NCBI RefSeq assembly: GCF_946479415.1
Contig: NZ_CAMLFY010000005.1
Location: 33,423 to 97,422 of the forward strand
Origin: an uncultured Shinella sp.
GTDB taxonomy: Bacteria > Pseudomonadota > Alphaproteobacteria > Rhizobiales > Rhizobiaceae
Length of the DNA: 64,000 nt
Direction of reading: 5' to 3'
Shown piece by piece: positions 6,596 to 15,526 of the stretch. Position numbers and translations under genes: made by a program. The notes beneath the pieces were generated by a model. It saw nothing but the letters and a program-made list of their open reading frames with translations, did no database searches and was not told the origin of the DNA. The number at the start of each line of letters is the position of its first letter. Position 1 is the first letter of the stretch.

Positions 6596-7741
6596 GTGAT
6601 CGAGTATGCCCTTCTCTTCGCGCTTGGCTTTCTCGCCGCCACGCTGACCGGACTGCTCATCGCACCGGCGATCCAGAAACGTATCGTCAAGTTCACCGAA
6701 GCCCGCATGCGCGCCACGATGCCGCTCAGCCCACAGGAAGTGCGCGCTCAGAAGGACATGGCCCGCGCCGCCTTCGCTGCCGAAAACGCCCGGCTTTCCC
6801 AGAGCGTTCGCCGCGAACGGGAAAAGCACACCCTGGAAATGGTGCGCAACGAAAAGCTTCTCGCCCAGGCTGCCGCCATCGGCACGGAAAACGCCGAACT
6901 GCATGCGCAGATCGCCGATATGAACATCGAGGCCGGCGACATGCGCTCGGCCTTCCGCCGCGAAGAAATGAAGGGCGAGCAGCTGAAGACCGCGCTTGCA
7001 AGCGCCGACCGCGAGGTGCGCAGCCGCCTCACAGAGATCGACAAGCTCAACACCACCATCAATAACCTCCAGTCCGATATGGATGCGATGAAGATCGATA
7101 TCGCGACGCAGGAAACGACGATGGAAAACCTGAAGAGCCGCATCGGCAATCTCAAGGACGAGCGCGACAAGGCGCGCGACGATCTCAAGACCGCAAGCGA
7201 AAAGGCGAAGTCACTGGAGCTGCGCCTCGGCCGAGAAGAGGGCCGCGTGCGCCAGCTCGAAACGCGGCTGACGCGCGAACTGGCCGGTGCGGCTGACAAG
7301 GACAATGCAATCGAACGGCGCATCGCGGAAATCACCCGCCTGCGCGATAAGGTGAAGACGTTGACCGCCGAAAACAAAGAGGTCGCCAAAACGGCCCGCA
7401 CGAGCGGCATTACCCGCGCCCTGACCCCGGTCAAGCTGCCCCAGCGCAGCGCCGAGAAGGTCGTGCCGCCCATCGACATCGTCGCGCCGGAGGAGGATGT
7501 GCGCAATCAGGGCACAGCGCTTTCCGAGCGTCTGCTAGCGGCCAAGACCGGTGCCAACGACGCTGCCCTGCGAGAAGAAATGGCCGACCTCGCCAGCAAG
7601 ATGATCGTTCTGACCGCCGCGCGCGAAGGCGCAAGCTCGCCGGTGCATGATCTGATCGCGGCCCTCGACCCGAGCCTCGAGGGCGACGACCGCAGCCTTG
7701 CCCAACGGGTGCGCGAACAGATCGGCCGCGACGAGGCCTGA
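6596..7741 (+). CDS. Membrane-anchored coiled-coil protein, function unknown
   Basis: 381 aa from a GTG at 6596. A single N-terminal membrane segment (about 3-25, ALLFALGFLAATLTGLLIA) is followed by a long coiled coil (about 65-275) dense in Glu, Arg and Lys, and a short less regular C-terminus. The arrangement recalls envelope or division scaffold proteins, but I recognise no named domain. Homologues appear to be common in rhizobia as hypothetical proteins. It is followed 18 nt later by a small secreted-protein gene, probably an operon. Confidence 0.7.
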   Translation: MIEYALLFALGFLAATLTGLLIAPAIQKRIVKFTEARMRATMPLSPQEVRAQKDMARAAFAAENARLSQSVRREREKHTLEMVRNEKLLAQAAAIGTENAELHAQIADMNIEAGDMRSAFRREEMKGEQLKTALASADREVRSRLTEIDKLNTTINNLQSDMDAMKIDIATQETTMENLKSRIGNLKDERDKARDDLKTASEKAKSLELRLGREEGRVRQLETRLTRELAGAADKDNAIERRIAEITRLRDKVKTLTAENKEVAKTARTSGITRALTPVKLPQRSAEKVVPPIDIVAPEEDVRNQGTALSERLLAAKTGANDAALREEMADLASKMIVLTAAREGASSPVHDLIAALDPSLEGDDRSLAQRVREQIGRDEA

Positions 7742-7759
7742 CCCCAGGGAGAGCGCGAT

Positions 7760-8143
7760 ATGAAGACTGCCATCCTCGCTCTCGTGCTCAGCCTCACCGG
7801 CGCCAACGCGCCGTCTCCGAAACAGGAGGCGACCGCCACCGGCCAATATTGCGGCCGGCTGTGGAGCAACGGCGCCCTCGTCCAGACCAATACCGAATTC
7901 AAGACGGAAAGCGACGGCCGGCTGACCGGCACCTACCGATTCGCCGATGTCGGCACGATGACCGCGGGCACGCTCAACGAACCCGCCCCCGTCACCGGCC
8001 TCGACCATACGCTGGACTGGCAGGACAAATACGGCAGCGGCAAGCTCACCATCACCTTCAAGCCAGACTACAGCGGCTTTACCGGAAAATGGCGGGACCA
8101 GTCCGGCTCGCCGAACGAATTGTGGGATGGCGTGCGCTGCTGA
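7760..8143 (+). CDS. Small secreted protein, function unknown
   Basis: 127 aa with a short signal peptide (MKTAILALVLSLTGANA). The mature chain is beta-rich, with repeated Gly-Thr-Tyr and Lys-Trp strands (GRLTGTYRF, GFTGKWRDQ) and two Cys (in YCGRLW and at the C-terminal VRC) that could form one disulfide. No family recognised. It lies 18 nt behind the coiled-coil gene and is convergent with the methyltransferase gene. Confidence 0.6.
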   Translation: MKTAILALVLSLTGANAPSPKQEATATGQYCGRLWSNGALVQTNTEFKTESDGRLTGTYRFADVGTMTAGTLNEPAPVTGLDHTLDWQDKYGSGKLTITFKPDYSGFTGKWRDQSGSPNELWDGVRC

Positions 8144-8149
8144 ACGGCG

Positions 8150-8980
8150 TCAGTCGACCCGGCCCATGGCCAGAGCAATCTGATAGAGCGCAATCCCGCT
8201 CGCCGTCGCGACATTGAGACTGTCGAGACCGGGGCGCTGCGGAATGCGCGCCGTGTGGAAGCGGGACAGGATGCTCTGCGGCAGCCCCTCGCCTTCCGTA
8301 CCGAGCACCAGCGCGATCCGTCGCGCCGCCGGAATGGCCGTGACCGAAACTGCACCGCGCGGCGACAGCCCCCAGATCTCGAAGCCCGCTTCCGCCAGCC
8401 CCTCCAGCATCGCCTGGGCGCCAAGTCCTCGGAAAAACGGCACGCTCAGCACCGAGCCGACGGAAACCCGGATCGCCTTGCGATAGAGCGGATCGCAGGA
8501 GGTTTCGTCGAGGAAGACCGCATCCGCGCCGAAGGCCGCGGCATTGCGGAAGATCGAGCCGACATTGTCATGGTTGGACAGGCCGCAGCCGGCGAGCACC
8601 AGGCTCTTTTCCGGCAGCCTGCCAAGAAGCGCAGTGCCGACGTCCGCTGCGGGTTTGCGGCCGAGCGCCAGCACGCCGCGATGCATGTTGAAGCCGGCAA
8701 CGGCATCGAAAACCGAGGCCGAGGCGACATAGACCGGCACCTCGTCGCCAAAGGCCGAGAGAACGTCGGCAAGGCCGGCCAGCCGGTTTTCCAGGAGCAG
8801 AACCGCGTCGCAGCCAAAGCCGTTGACACTGGCCTGCGCGCTGCCCAGCATGCGCAGCACCACCGTGCCCTCGGCGATGAAGCGGCCGTCGCGGCCCGTC
8901 AGATCCCGCTCGCGGATCGACACGAAGCCCGCGATGCGCGGATCGGCGGGATCGTCGATGCGAAGCGGTTCGCCTGCCAT
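8150..8980 (-). CDS. SpoU/TrmH-family RNA 2'-O-methyltransferase
   Basis: 276 aa with the three SPOUT motifs in order. Motif 1 is around N136-R145 (LSNHDNVGSIFRNAAAFG), motif 2 is GTEGEGL (227-233), and motif 3 is around 249-262 (RPGLDSLNVATA). Such enzymes methylate ribose in tRNA or rRNA from SAM; the target position cannot be read from sequence. An N-terminal substrate-binding extension (1-110) is present. It follows the next gene on the minus strand by only 6 nt, so the two are probably co-transcribed. Confidence 0.88.
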   Translation of the reverse strand: MAGEPLRIDDPADPRIAGFVSIRERDLTGRDGRFIAEGTVVLRMLGSAQASVNGFGCDAVLLLENRLAGLADVLSAFGDEVPVYVASASVFDAVAGFNMHRGVLALGRKPAADVGTALLGRLPEKSLVLAGCGLSNHDNVGSIFRNAAAFGADAVFLDETSCDPLYRKAIRVSVGSVLSVPFFRGLGAQAMLEGLAEAGFEIWGLSPRGAVSVTAIPAARRIALVLGTEGEGLPQSILSRFHTARIPQRPGLDSLNVATASGIALYQIALAMGRVD

Positions 8981-8986
8981 TCCCGC

Positions 8987-9382
8987 TCAGTTGCCCTTGA
9001 TGTCGATTTCCGCGACGGTGCGGCCGGCGGCTATGTCGAAGACGAACGCCTTGCGCGCGCCGTCGGGCATCACGCCGTAGAACAGGATCTGCCCGCCCGA
9101 ATTCGACACCGCGGACAGCGCAAAACCATCCGGCAGCGTCGCCGTCGCCTTGACAGGCGCGTCGCTCGGCACGGCAAGCCCGCCCGAAGAGGCGGAAAGG
9201 GTGGCGTCCGGCTTGCTTTCCCGCGTGTTGATCTTGTAGACAATGGCCGCAAGCACCGCCAGGAACATCAGGAACATGATGCCGCCCGAGACGAGTTGCA
9301 GACGCATCATCTTGCGGCGCACATTTTCCATGACGGGGTCGAGCGGCTTGTCTTCCTGATCGTCGTTTTCGATATTGGACAT
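8987..9382 (-). CDS. Small membrane-anchored protein, function unknown
   Basis: 131 aa. An acidic N-terminus (SNIENDDQEDKP) is followed by a basic stretch and one membrane helix (about 29-49, LVSGGIMFLMFLAVLAAIVY), then a beta-rich region, probably periplasmic. No recognised family. It is divergent from the pseudouridine synthase gene, with 35 bp between start codons, and lies upstream of the SpoU gene in the same transcript. Confidence 0.65.
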   Translation of the reverse strand: MSNIENDDQEDKPLDPVMENVRRKMMRLQLVSGGIMFLMFLAVLAAIVYKINTRESKPDATLSASSGGLAVPSDAPVKATATLPDGFALSAVSNSGGQILFYGVMPDGARKAFVFDIAAGRTVAEIDIKGN

Positions 9383-9417
9383 GGCAAACGCCCTTCCGGC
9401 AATGAGTAGATTGAACG

Positions 9418-10461
9418 ATGACCGACCCCTTTAAAGAAGCCGACGCCACAATGAAAGTCCTGACGGTGCCGGATGATGCCGAAGGGCGCATCGACGCGTG
9501 GCTTGCCGCCACGCTCGCCGGCGATTTCTCGCGCAGCCGCATCAAGGCGCTGATCGAGGAAGGGGCGGCCGTCGTCAACGGCGCGGTCATGGACGAACCG
9601 AAGCGCAAGGTGCGCCCCGGCGACGTCATCGAATTCACCATGCCCGCCCCGCGCGATCCCGAGCCGAAGGGCGAGGATATCCCGCTCGACGTGCTCTATG
9701 AGGACGACGACGTCATCGTGCTGGTGAAGCCCGCGGGCCTCGTCGTACATCCCGCCGTCGGCAACTGGACGGGCACGCTGGTCAACGCGCTGATCTACCA
9801 TTGCGGCGAGAGCCTGTCAGGCATCGGCGGCGTGCGCCGCCCCGGCATCGTGCACCGGCTCGACAAGGAGACGAGCGGCGTCATGGTCGTCGCCAAGAAC
9901 GACCTCGCCCACCGCCACCTCTCCGACCAGTTCGCCGACCATGGTCGCACCGGCCCGCTGGAGCGCGCCTACCAGGCTATCGTCTGGGGCCGCCCGCGTC
10001 AGATCAAGGGCACGATCGACGCCCCGCTCGGCCGCGGCAACGACCGCACCAAGCGCGCCGTGAAGCGCGAGGACGCCGACGATGCCCGCGAGGCCATCAC
10101 CCATTACGAGGTGATCGAACGCTACGGCGAGACCGAGGACGGTACCTGCCTCGCCTCACTGGTCGAATGCCATCTCGAAACCGGCCGCACGCACCAGATC
10201 CGCGTGCACATGGCCCATATCGGCCATCCGCTGGTCGGCGATCCCGAATACGGCGCCGCCTTCAAGACCAAGGCCAACCGCCTGCCCGAGGGTCCGAAGA
10301 GGGTCGTCGACAAGTTCCGCCGGCAGGCGCTGCATGCCTTCCTGCTGCAGTTCGAGCATCCCTCGACCGGCGAGACCATGCGTTTCGAAAGCCCGCCGGC
10401 CAAGGACATGGAAAAGCTGATCGAGGCCTTCCGGTCCATCGACAAGGCTTCGGACTCTTGA
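9418..10461 (+). CDS. RluA/RluD-family pseudouridine synthase
   Basis: 347 aa. An N-terminal S4 RNA-binding domain (about 20-80, RIDAWLAATLAGDFSRSRIK) precedes the RluA catalytic domain. The catalytic Asp is D149 in HRLDKETSG, and the RTHQIRVHMAHIGHPLVGD motif follows. Length and domain order fit RluD, which makes pseudouridines in helix 69 of 23S rRNA, but related RluC cannot be excluded. A second in-frame ATG at 9451 could be the true start. It lies upstream of rpoH, as is common in rhizobia. Confidence 0.88.
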   Translation: MTDPFKEADATMKVLTVPDDAEGRIDAWLAATLAGDFSRSRIKALIEEGAAVVNGAVMDEPKRKVRPGDVIEFTMPAPRDPEPKGEDIPLDVLYEDDDVIVLVKPAGLVVHPAVGNWTGTLVNALIYHCGESLSGIGGVRRPGIVHRLDKETSGVMVVAKNDLAHRHLSDQFADHGRTGPLERAYQAIVWGRPRQIKGTIDAPLGRGNDRTKRAVKREDADDAREAITHYEVIERYGETEDGTCLASLVECHLETGRTHQIRVHMAHIGHPLVGDPEYGAAFKTKANRLPEGPKRVVDKFRRQALHAFLLQFEHPSTGETMRFESPPAKDMEKLIEAFRSIDKASDS

Positions 10462-10548
10462 TTTCCGCGTATGGATTCCCATTTTAGCAAAGTGTCGCAA
10501 AAGCCATTTTGTCCCCCCGCCTTCACGCAGCCGTGAAGTCCGCGGCGC

Positions 10549-10578
10549 CTTGAACCATGGTTTCGCCATACCTATCTG
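10549..10578 (+). promoter_or_regulatory. Heat-shock (sigma32) promoter of rpoH
   Basis: CTTG at 10549 and CCTATCTG from 10571 are separated by 18 nt. This closely fits the alphaproteobacterial RpoH promoter consensus (CTTG, then CCTATNT). It implies that rpoH is autoregulated on heat shock, as shown for Agrobacterium tumefaciens rpoH. Confidence 0.65.
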
Positions 10579-10700
10579 TATGATCAGTGGGGCCGCCATA
10601 CCCCGCGGGGAGCATGGTTGCTGACGGGGATCCGGTCTTCAGGATCAAGCTCCGTACCAAGGCTTGCCGATATGGAAGCCTACTCAGAAAGGGGTGCTGA

Positions 10701-11606
10701 ATGGCCCGCAATACGCTGCCGTCGATCACGGCTGGAGAAGGTGGTCTCAACCGCTATCTCGATGAAATCCGCAAATTTCCGATGCTTGAGCCGCAGCAGG
10801 AATACATGCTCGCCAAGCGTTACCAGGAGCACGGCGACCGTACCGCCGCCCACGAACTCGTCACCAGCCATCTGCGCCTCGTGGCGAAGATCGCCATGGG
10901 CTATCGCGGCTACGGCCTGCCGATCGGCGAAGTCGTCTCCGAGGGCAATGTCGGCCTGATGCAGGCCGTCAAGAAGTTCGACCCGGAGCGCGGCTTCCGC
11001 CTTGCGACCTATGCCATGTGGTGGATCAAGGCCTCGATCCAGGAGTATATCCTGCGCTCGTGGTCGCTTGTGAAGATGGGCACGACGGCCAACCAGAAGC
11101 GCCTCTTCTTCAACCTGCGACGCATGAAGAGCAAGATCCAGGCCATCGACGACGGCGACCTCAAGCCCGATCAGGTCAAGGAAATCGCGACCAAGCTCAA
11201 GGTTTCCGAGGACGAAGTCGTTTCGATGAACCGCCGTCTCTCGGGCGATGCCTCGCTGAACGCGCCGATCAAGGCCGGCGAAGGCGAATCCGGCCAGTGG
11301 CAGGATTGGCTCGTCGACGACCATGACAGCCAGGAGCAGACGCTGATCGAGCAGGACGAGCTCGACACGCGCCGCGCCATGCTGGCCCGCGCCATGGGCG
11401 TGCTGAACGACCGCGAACGCCGCATCTTCGAGGCCCGCCGCCTCGCCGAAGATCCGGTCACGCTGGAAGAACTCTCCTCCGAGTTCGATATCAGCCGCGA
11501 GCGCGTTCGCCAGATCGAGGTCCGCGCCTTTGAAAAGGTGCAGGAAGCCGTACAGAAATTCGCGGCCGAACAGGCCCGCGCGGTGCGCGTCATCGAAGAC
11601 GCGTAA
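10701..11606 (+). CDS. rpoH: RpoH, heat-shock sigma factor
   Basis: 301 aa sigma70-family group 3 factor. Region 2 carries the core-binding and -10 recognition sequences (GLMQAVKKFDPERGFRLATY, then WWIKASIQEYILRSW). The RpoH box, QKRLFFNLR (132-140), is diagnostic for sigma32 and mediates chaperone/FtsH control. Region 4.2 ends the protein (SRERVRQIEVRAFEKV). FtsH, its usual protease, is encoded at 23.3-25.2 kb. An RpoH-type promoter lies upstream. Rhizobia often have two rpoH genes; this resembles the main one. Confidence 0.95.
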   Translation: MARNTLPSITAGEGGLNRYLDEIRKFPMLEPQQEYMLAKRYQEHGDRTAAHELVTSHLRLVAKIAMGYRGYGLPIGEVVSEGNVGLMQAVKKFDPERGFRLATYAMWWIKASIQEYILRSWSLVKMGTTANQKRLFFNLRRMKSKIQAIDDGDLKPDQVKEIATKLKVSEDEVVSMNRRLSGDASLNAPIKAGEGESGQWQDWLVDDHDSQEQTLIEQDELDTRRAMLARAMGVLNDRERRIFEARRLAEDPVTLEELSSEFDISRERVRQIEVRAFEKVQEAVQKFAAEQARAVRVIEDA

Positions 11607-11634
11607 GCCTCGGCAAAAGCCCTGAAAACAAGAA

Positions 11635-11660
11635 GGCCCGGCATCGCTGCCGGGCCTTTT
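11635..11660 (+). terminator. Terminator after rpoH
   Basis: GGCCCGGCA/TGCCGGGCC hairpin followed by TTTTCC, 29 nt after the rpoH stop. It may also serve the convergent gene ending at 11677. Confidence 0.82.
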
Positions 11661-11676
11661 CCTTGCGTATCGTTTC

Positions 11677-13938
11677 TTACTGCGTACTCGCCGTCGACCA
11701 GGCCTTCATCACCTTGTCGAAGGCTTCGGAGCCGGCCGCACCCTTGTCGAGGGTGATCAGCGCGCGGCGACCATTGCGGTAGGTGATCGGAATATCGACC
11801 CAGCTGCGGGTGCGCAGCAGTTCGGTGTTCTTGGCGATCGCCTCGGGGAAGTCGTTGAGCGCGATCATGTAGAAATCGTCGGTGATCTTCGCGGGCACCG
11901 CGATCAGCACATCGCCGCGATCCTGCTCGGTCCGCTTCATCGCCACGCGCTGCACACTTTCGATGCCGCCGCCCTCGAAGTTTTCCGGCAGCGAGAAGAC
12001 CACCTCGACGATGTGGCTCGCCGGCAGGGATTTGTCGGCATTGCGACGGAAGGTGATGAGCGCGGTCAGCCCTTTGGAAGGGACATTGACCTGTGCGCGC
12101 ACGACCGGCTCGGGCTTGGCATCCCCCCCCGGCGATTCCTCGGCGCTCGACCAGGCAACCGTGCCTTCGATGGCCGTCGGCGCCGTCTGGCCGAGACGCT
12201 CCTCATACAGGAACATCTTCTGCGCAACGCCGATGGCGGCCGGCTGCTCGCCGGTGGCGGCAGGCGTCTGCGTATCGGTGGTCGTTGCCGTGCCCGTATC
12301 GGTGGGCGTCACGGGTGTCTGGGCAGTGCCATCAGTACCGGCGGCGGGCGTTGTACCATCCGTCGTCGCGGTACCGCTGGTCGCAGTCGTGCCGGTGCCG
12401 GTTTCGGTGGTGGCCTCCGCCGTTTCCGGCGTCTGCGCCGCAACGGACTTGCCCTCCTCGGTCGAAACGCCTTCAGGCGCCGCTGCCGGGCCTTCATCGA
12501 CTTCCGATCCGTCCGTCAGAAGGCGCTGCGTGAACTTGCCGCTGCTCTGATCGGCGGAAGCTACCTCGGTCGCGGGCTTCGTCGCGGCTCCATCGGTCTG
12601 GGTGTCCGTGGAGGTCGTATCGTTCGTCGTCGTGGAGGCAGGCAGGTTGCGGCCGCCCTCGGCGGTCTCGGTCTTGGCTTCAGGCGTTTCACCAGCGGGC
12701 GTCGAAGGCTTCGTCACGGAGGCGACGAGCTCGTTGACCCAGCCGTTCACGGCATCCCGATTGAACCAGTAGGCGGCACCGGCACCACCGGCAATGGCGA
12801 TAACACCGACCAGGGCTGCGAGGGCAGCGAAATTGACACGCGACTTGTGCGGCTCGGCGCGGAAGGAGCGCTGCGGCGCATGCGCTTCGGCGGCGGGGGA
12901 TTTGGTCGCCGCATCCGCAAGGCCGGCCTGCTCCATCGACGAGGATGCAGCACCACCCGTCGGCGTGAAGCCGATGAGATCATCGAGGTCACCCCACTCG
13001 CTTTTTTGCGCGGGCTGCTCCTGTTTGGCCTCTTCCGGCTTTGTCGCCTTCTCCTCCGGCCATTCCCAGGCCAGCGGATCGGTGCCGTCGGCAACAGACG
13101 GCTCGGGTTTGTCGGCCGATGCCGTTACGGGGGTGACATCGCTCCAGTCCCACTGCGCCTCGGCAGCCGGCATGCGGGCGTCCGCAACCGGCGCGGCGTC
13201 CGGCACCTGCTCGTCATGTACCGGATAGACATCAGCAACGGGCTCAACGGCAGCGGCAGCCTCGGCGGGTTGCGCCTCCTCATGCCGCTCCGGTTCATGC
13301 CAGGATGGAACATAGTCGTTCGCCGGCTCGGCCTCGACCTGCCACGACGGCTCGACATGAGCCTCCACGGCAACGGGTTGCGGCGCAGCTTCTTCGACAA
13401 CAGGTTCTTCTGAAACGACCTCCACGGCCGTTTCCGTTTCCACTTCAGGCTCAGGCTCAGGCTCAGGCTCAGAAGCCTGCTCCTGCGTCACGAAGGTTTC
13501 GGCCACGGGTTCTTCAACCGGCGGCTCTTCCACCACATTTTCTTCGGCGGGCTGCTCGGCGGGCTCTTCCACGACCTCGACGGCGGGCTCCGCCTCGACG
13601 GGTTGCTCTTCCGGCTCCTCGATGGCGGCGGGTGCTTCCGCCACCGCTTCTTCCACGGGTTCCGGCTCGACGGCCTCGACAATGGGTTCAGGGACGGTTT
13701 CCGGCGCAAGGTCGTCGGCGGGCAGCGCCTCGGCGTGCTCGCCTTCGACGTCGTTGATCGCCGTCTCGAGCTTGTCGAGCTGACGCTTTACGAGGTCATC
13801 GGAAGGGCGCGGGTTCATGGATTCGAGTTGCCGGCGGACGGCGCCGCGGGCCTTCTCGTAAACCTTCTGCCGCATCTCGGCATTGTTGTCCGAGAGGCCA
13901 TCAACGGCCCTTCGAATGACTGCTACAAAATCCGCCAT
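11677..13938 (-). CDS. Large acidic Pro/Glu-rich membrane protein
   Basis: 753 aa in three parts. The N-terminus (1-65) is helical and basic (FVAVIRRAVDGLSDNNAEMRQKVYEKAR). A low-complexity acidic stretch of Glu, Pro, Ala and Val (about 70-310) includes an EPEP run. One membrane helix (about 369-391) is followed by a Thr/Ala-rich linker (to about 560) and a compact C-terminal domain (about 570-753), probably periplasmic. It follows purA on the same strand by 69 nt. Rhizobial homologues are annotated hypothetical; the architecture suggests an envelope-spanning protein. Function unknown. Confidence 0.78.
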   Translation of the reverse strand: MADFVAVIRRAVDGLSDNNAEMRQKVYEKARGAVRRQLESMNPRPSDDLVKRQLDKLETAINDVEGEHAEALPADDLAPETVPEPIVEAVEPEPVEEAVAEAPAAIEEPEEQPVEAEPAVEVVEEPAEQPAEENVVEEPPVEEPVAETFVTQEQASEPEPEPEPEVETETAVEVVSEEPVVEEAAPQPVAVEAHVEPSWQVEAEPANDYVPSWHEPERHEEAQPAEAAAAVEPVADVYPVHDEQVPDAAPVADARMPAAEAQWDWSDVTPVTASADKPEPSVADGTDPLAWEWPEEKATKPEEAKQEQPAQKSEWGDLDDLIGFTPTGGAASSSMEQAGLADAATKSPAAEAHAPQRSFRAEPHKSRVNFAALAALVGVIAIAGGAGAAYWFNRDAVNGWVNELVASVTKPSTPAGETPEAKTETAEGGRNLPASTTTNDTTSTDTQTDGAATKPATEVASADQSSGKFTQRLLTDGSEVDEGPAAAPEGVSTEEGKSVAAQTPETAEATTETGTGTTATSGTATTDGTTPAAGTDGTAQTPVTPTDTGTATTTDTQTPAATGEQPAAIGVAQKMFLYEERLGQTAPTAIEGTVAWSSAEESPGGDAKPEPVVRAQVNVPSKGLTALITFRRNADKSLPASHIVEVVFSLPENFEGGGIESVQRVAMKRTEQDRGDVLIAVPAKITDDFYMIALNDFPEAIAKNTELLRTRSWVDIPITYRNGRRALITLDKGAAGSEAFDKVMKAWSTASTQ
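13445..13472. repeat. Hexanucleotide microsatellite in coding sequence
   Basis: Four and two-thirds copies of TCAGGC in tandem, encoding an alternating Glu/Pro run on the minus strand. The unit is in frame, so copy-number changes would lengthen or shorten the acidic region without breaking the gene. Confidence 0.8.
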
Positions 13939-14007
13939 CAGAACTTTCCGTGGTGTCCGTGCGCTATCCCATTGGAATAGGGCACGGAACTGGTGTTAGG
14001 CTTGAGA

Positions 14008-15303
14008 TTAATCCTCAAACGGGTCCGTCACAAGTATGGTGTCGTCCCGCTCCGGGCTGGTCGACAGCAGGGCGACCGGCGCACCGATCAGCTCTTCGAC
14101 CTGACGGACATATTTGATCGCCTGGGCCGGCAGATCCGCCCAGCTGCGCGCACCGACCGTCGATTCTTTCCAGCCCTCGAGCGTGATGTAGATTGGCTCG
14201 ACGCGGGCCTGCTGGGTCTGGCTGGCCGGCAGGTAGTCGATCTCCTTGCCGTCGAGCTTATAGCCGACGCAGATCTTCAACTCGTCGAGACCATCGAGAA
14301 CGTCGAGCTTGGTGAGCGCGATACCGGTGATGCCGTTGGTCTTGACCGTCTGGCGCACCAGAACCGCATCAAACCAGCCGCAGCGGCGCGGACGGCCGGT
14401 GTTGACGCCGACCTCGCGGCCGACCGTCGCCAGATGCTTGCCGATCTCGTCGTTCAGCTCGCAAGGGAACGGGCCTTCGCCGACGCGGGTCGTATAGGCC
14501 TTGGTGATGCCGAGCACGTAATTGATCGCCGTCGGGCCGAGGCCCGAACCGGCGGCGGCCTGGCCGGCGACAGTGTTGGACGAGGTCACGAAGGGATAGG
14601 TGCCGTGGTCGTTGTCGAGCAGCGCACCCTGCGCGCCTTCGAACAGGATGCGCGCGCCGGAGCGGCGCTGCTTGTCGAGGAGATCCCAGACCCGGTCGAT
14701 ATAGGGCAGGATGTGGCCGGCGACCGAGGTCAGCTCCTCTTCGAGCGACTCGACGGAGATTTCGGCAAGACCCATGCCGCGGCGCAGTGCATTGTGGTGC
14801 GTCAGCAAGCGCTCGATCTTCGGGCGCAGCGTTTCGGGCTCGGCAAGGTCGATCACGCGGATGGCGCGACGGCCGACCTTGTCCTCATAGGCCGGGCCGA
14901 TGCCGCGGCGCGTCGTGCCGATCTTGGTGCCGGTGGCCGAGGCTGCATCTTCACGCAGCGCATCGAGGTCACGGTGCAGGGACAGGATGAGCGGCGCGTT
15001 GTCTGCGATGCGCAGCACTTCCGGCGTGACCGCGACGCCCTGGGCGCGCAGCTTCTCGACTTCCGTGACGAAGTGGTGCGGATCGACGACCACGCCGTTG
15101 CCGATGACGCTGAGCTTGCCGCGCACGAGGCCGGACGGCAGCAGAGCGAGCTTGTAGCTCACGCCGTTGATGACAAGCGTGTGGCCGGCATTGTGGCCGC
15201 CCTGGTAGCGAACGATTACCTCGGCCCGTTCCGAAAGCCAGTCGACAATCTTGCCCTTGCCTTCGTCACCCCATTGAGAACCGACAACTACGACACTTGC
15301 CAT
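14008..15303 (-). CDS. purA: PurA, adenylosuccinate synthetase
   Basis: 431 aa from the ATG at 15303; the frame is open to 15429 but the conserved start is [18 protein letters not shown]. The GTP-binding loop GDEGKGK (12-18), the [11 protein letters not shown]/Asp-binding motif (around residue 40) and the C-terminal guanine-binding end ([10 protein letters not shown]) are all present. It makes adenylosuccinate from IMP, aspartate and GTP, the first committed step to AMP. Divergent from the DMT exporter gene. Confidence 0.97.
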   Translation of the reverse strand: MASVVVVGSQWGDEGKGKIVDWLSERAEVIVRYQGGHNAGHTLVINGVSYKLALLPSGLVRGKLSVIGNGVVVDPHHFVTEVEKLRAQGVAVTPEVLRIADNAPLILSLHRDLDALREDAASATGTKIGTTRRGIGPAYEDKVGRRAIRVIDLAEPETLRPKIERLLTHHNALRRGMGLAEISVESLEEELTSVAGHILPYIDRVWDLLDKQRRSGARILFEGAQGALLDNDHGTYPFVTSSNTVAGQAAAGSGLGPTAINYVLGITKAYTTRVGEGPFPCELNDEIGKHLATVGREVGVNTGRPRRCGWFDAVLVRQTVKTNGITGIALTKLDVLDGLDELKICVGYKLDGKEIDYLPASQTQQARVEPIYITLEGWKESTVGARSWADLPAQAIKYVRQVEELIGAPVALLSTSPERDDTILVTDPFED

Positions 15304-15526
15304 TTCACCTATCCCGTTTTCGCGCGCGAGCGCTCTACCGTTTACGCACACGTACACGTGCGCCTGACACAAACCCGCGCATCTATACTGTGTTGTCTTT
15401 GGGAATGCGACCCTGTTATGACGGCCCACATCCGCTTTTTAAATGACATTTCGTGCTTTTTCACCTTATCTGAGCCACCCGCCGGCGCGCTTCGCCCAAC
15501 CTCTTTCCCCATCCGGATCTTGCAGC

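Noticed and set aside
13445..13472. CRISPR-like or minisatellite repeat
   Set aside because: Simple in-frame hexamers inside one coding region, with no spacers and no cas genes.
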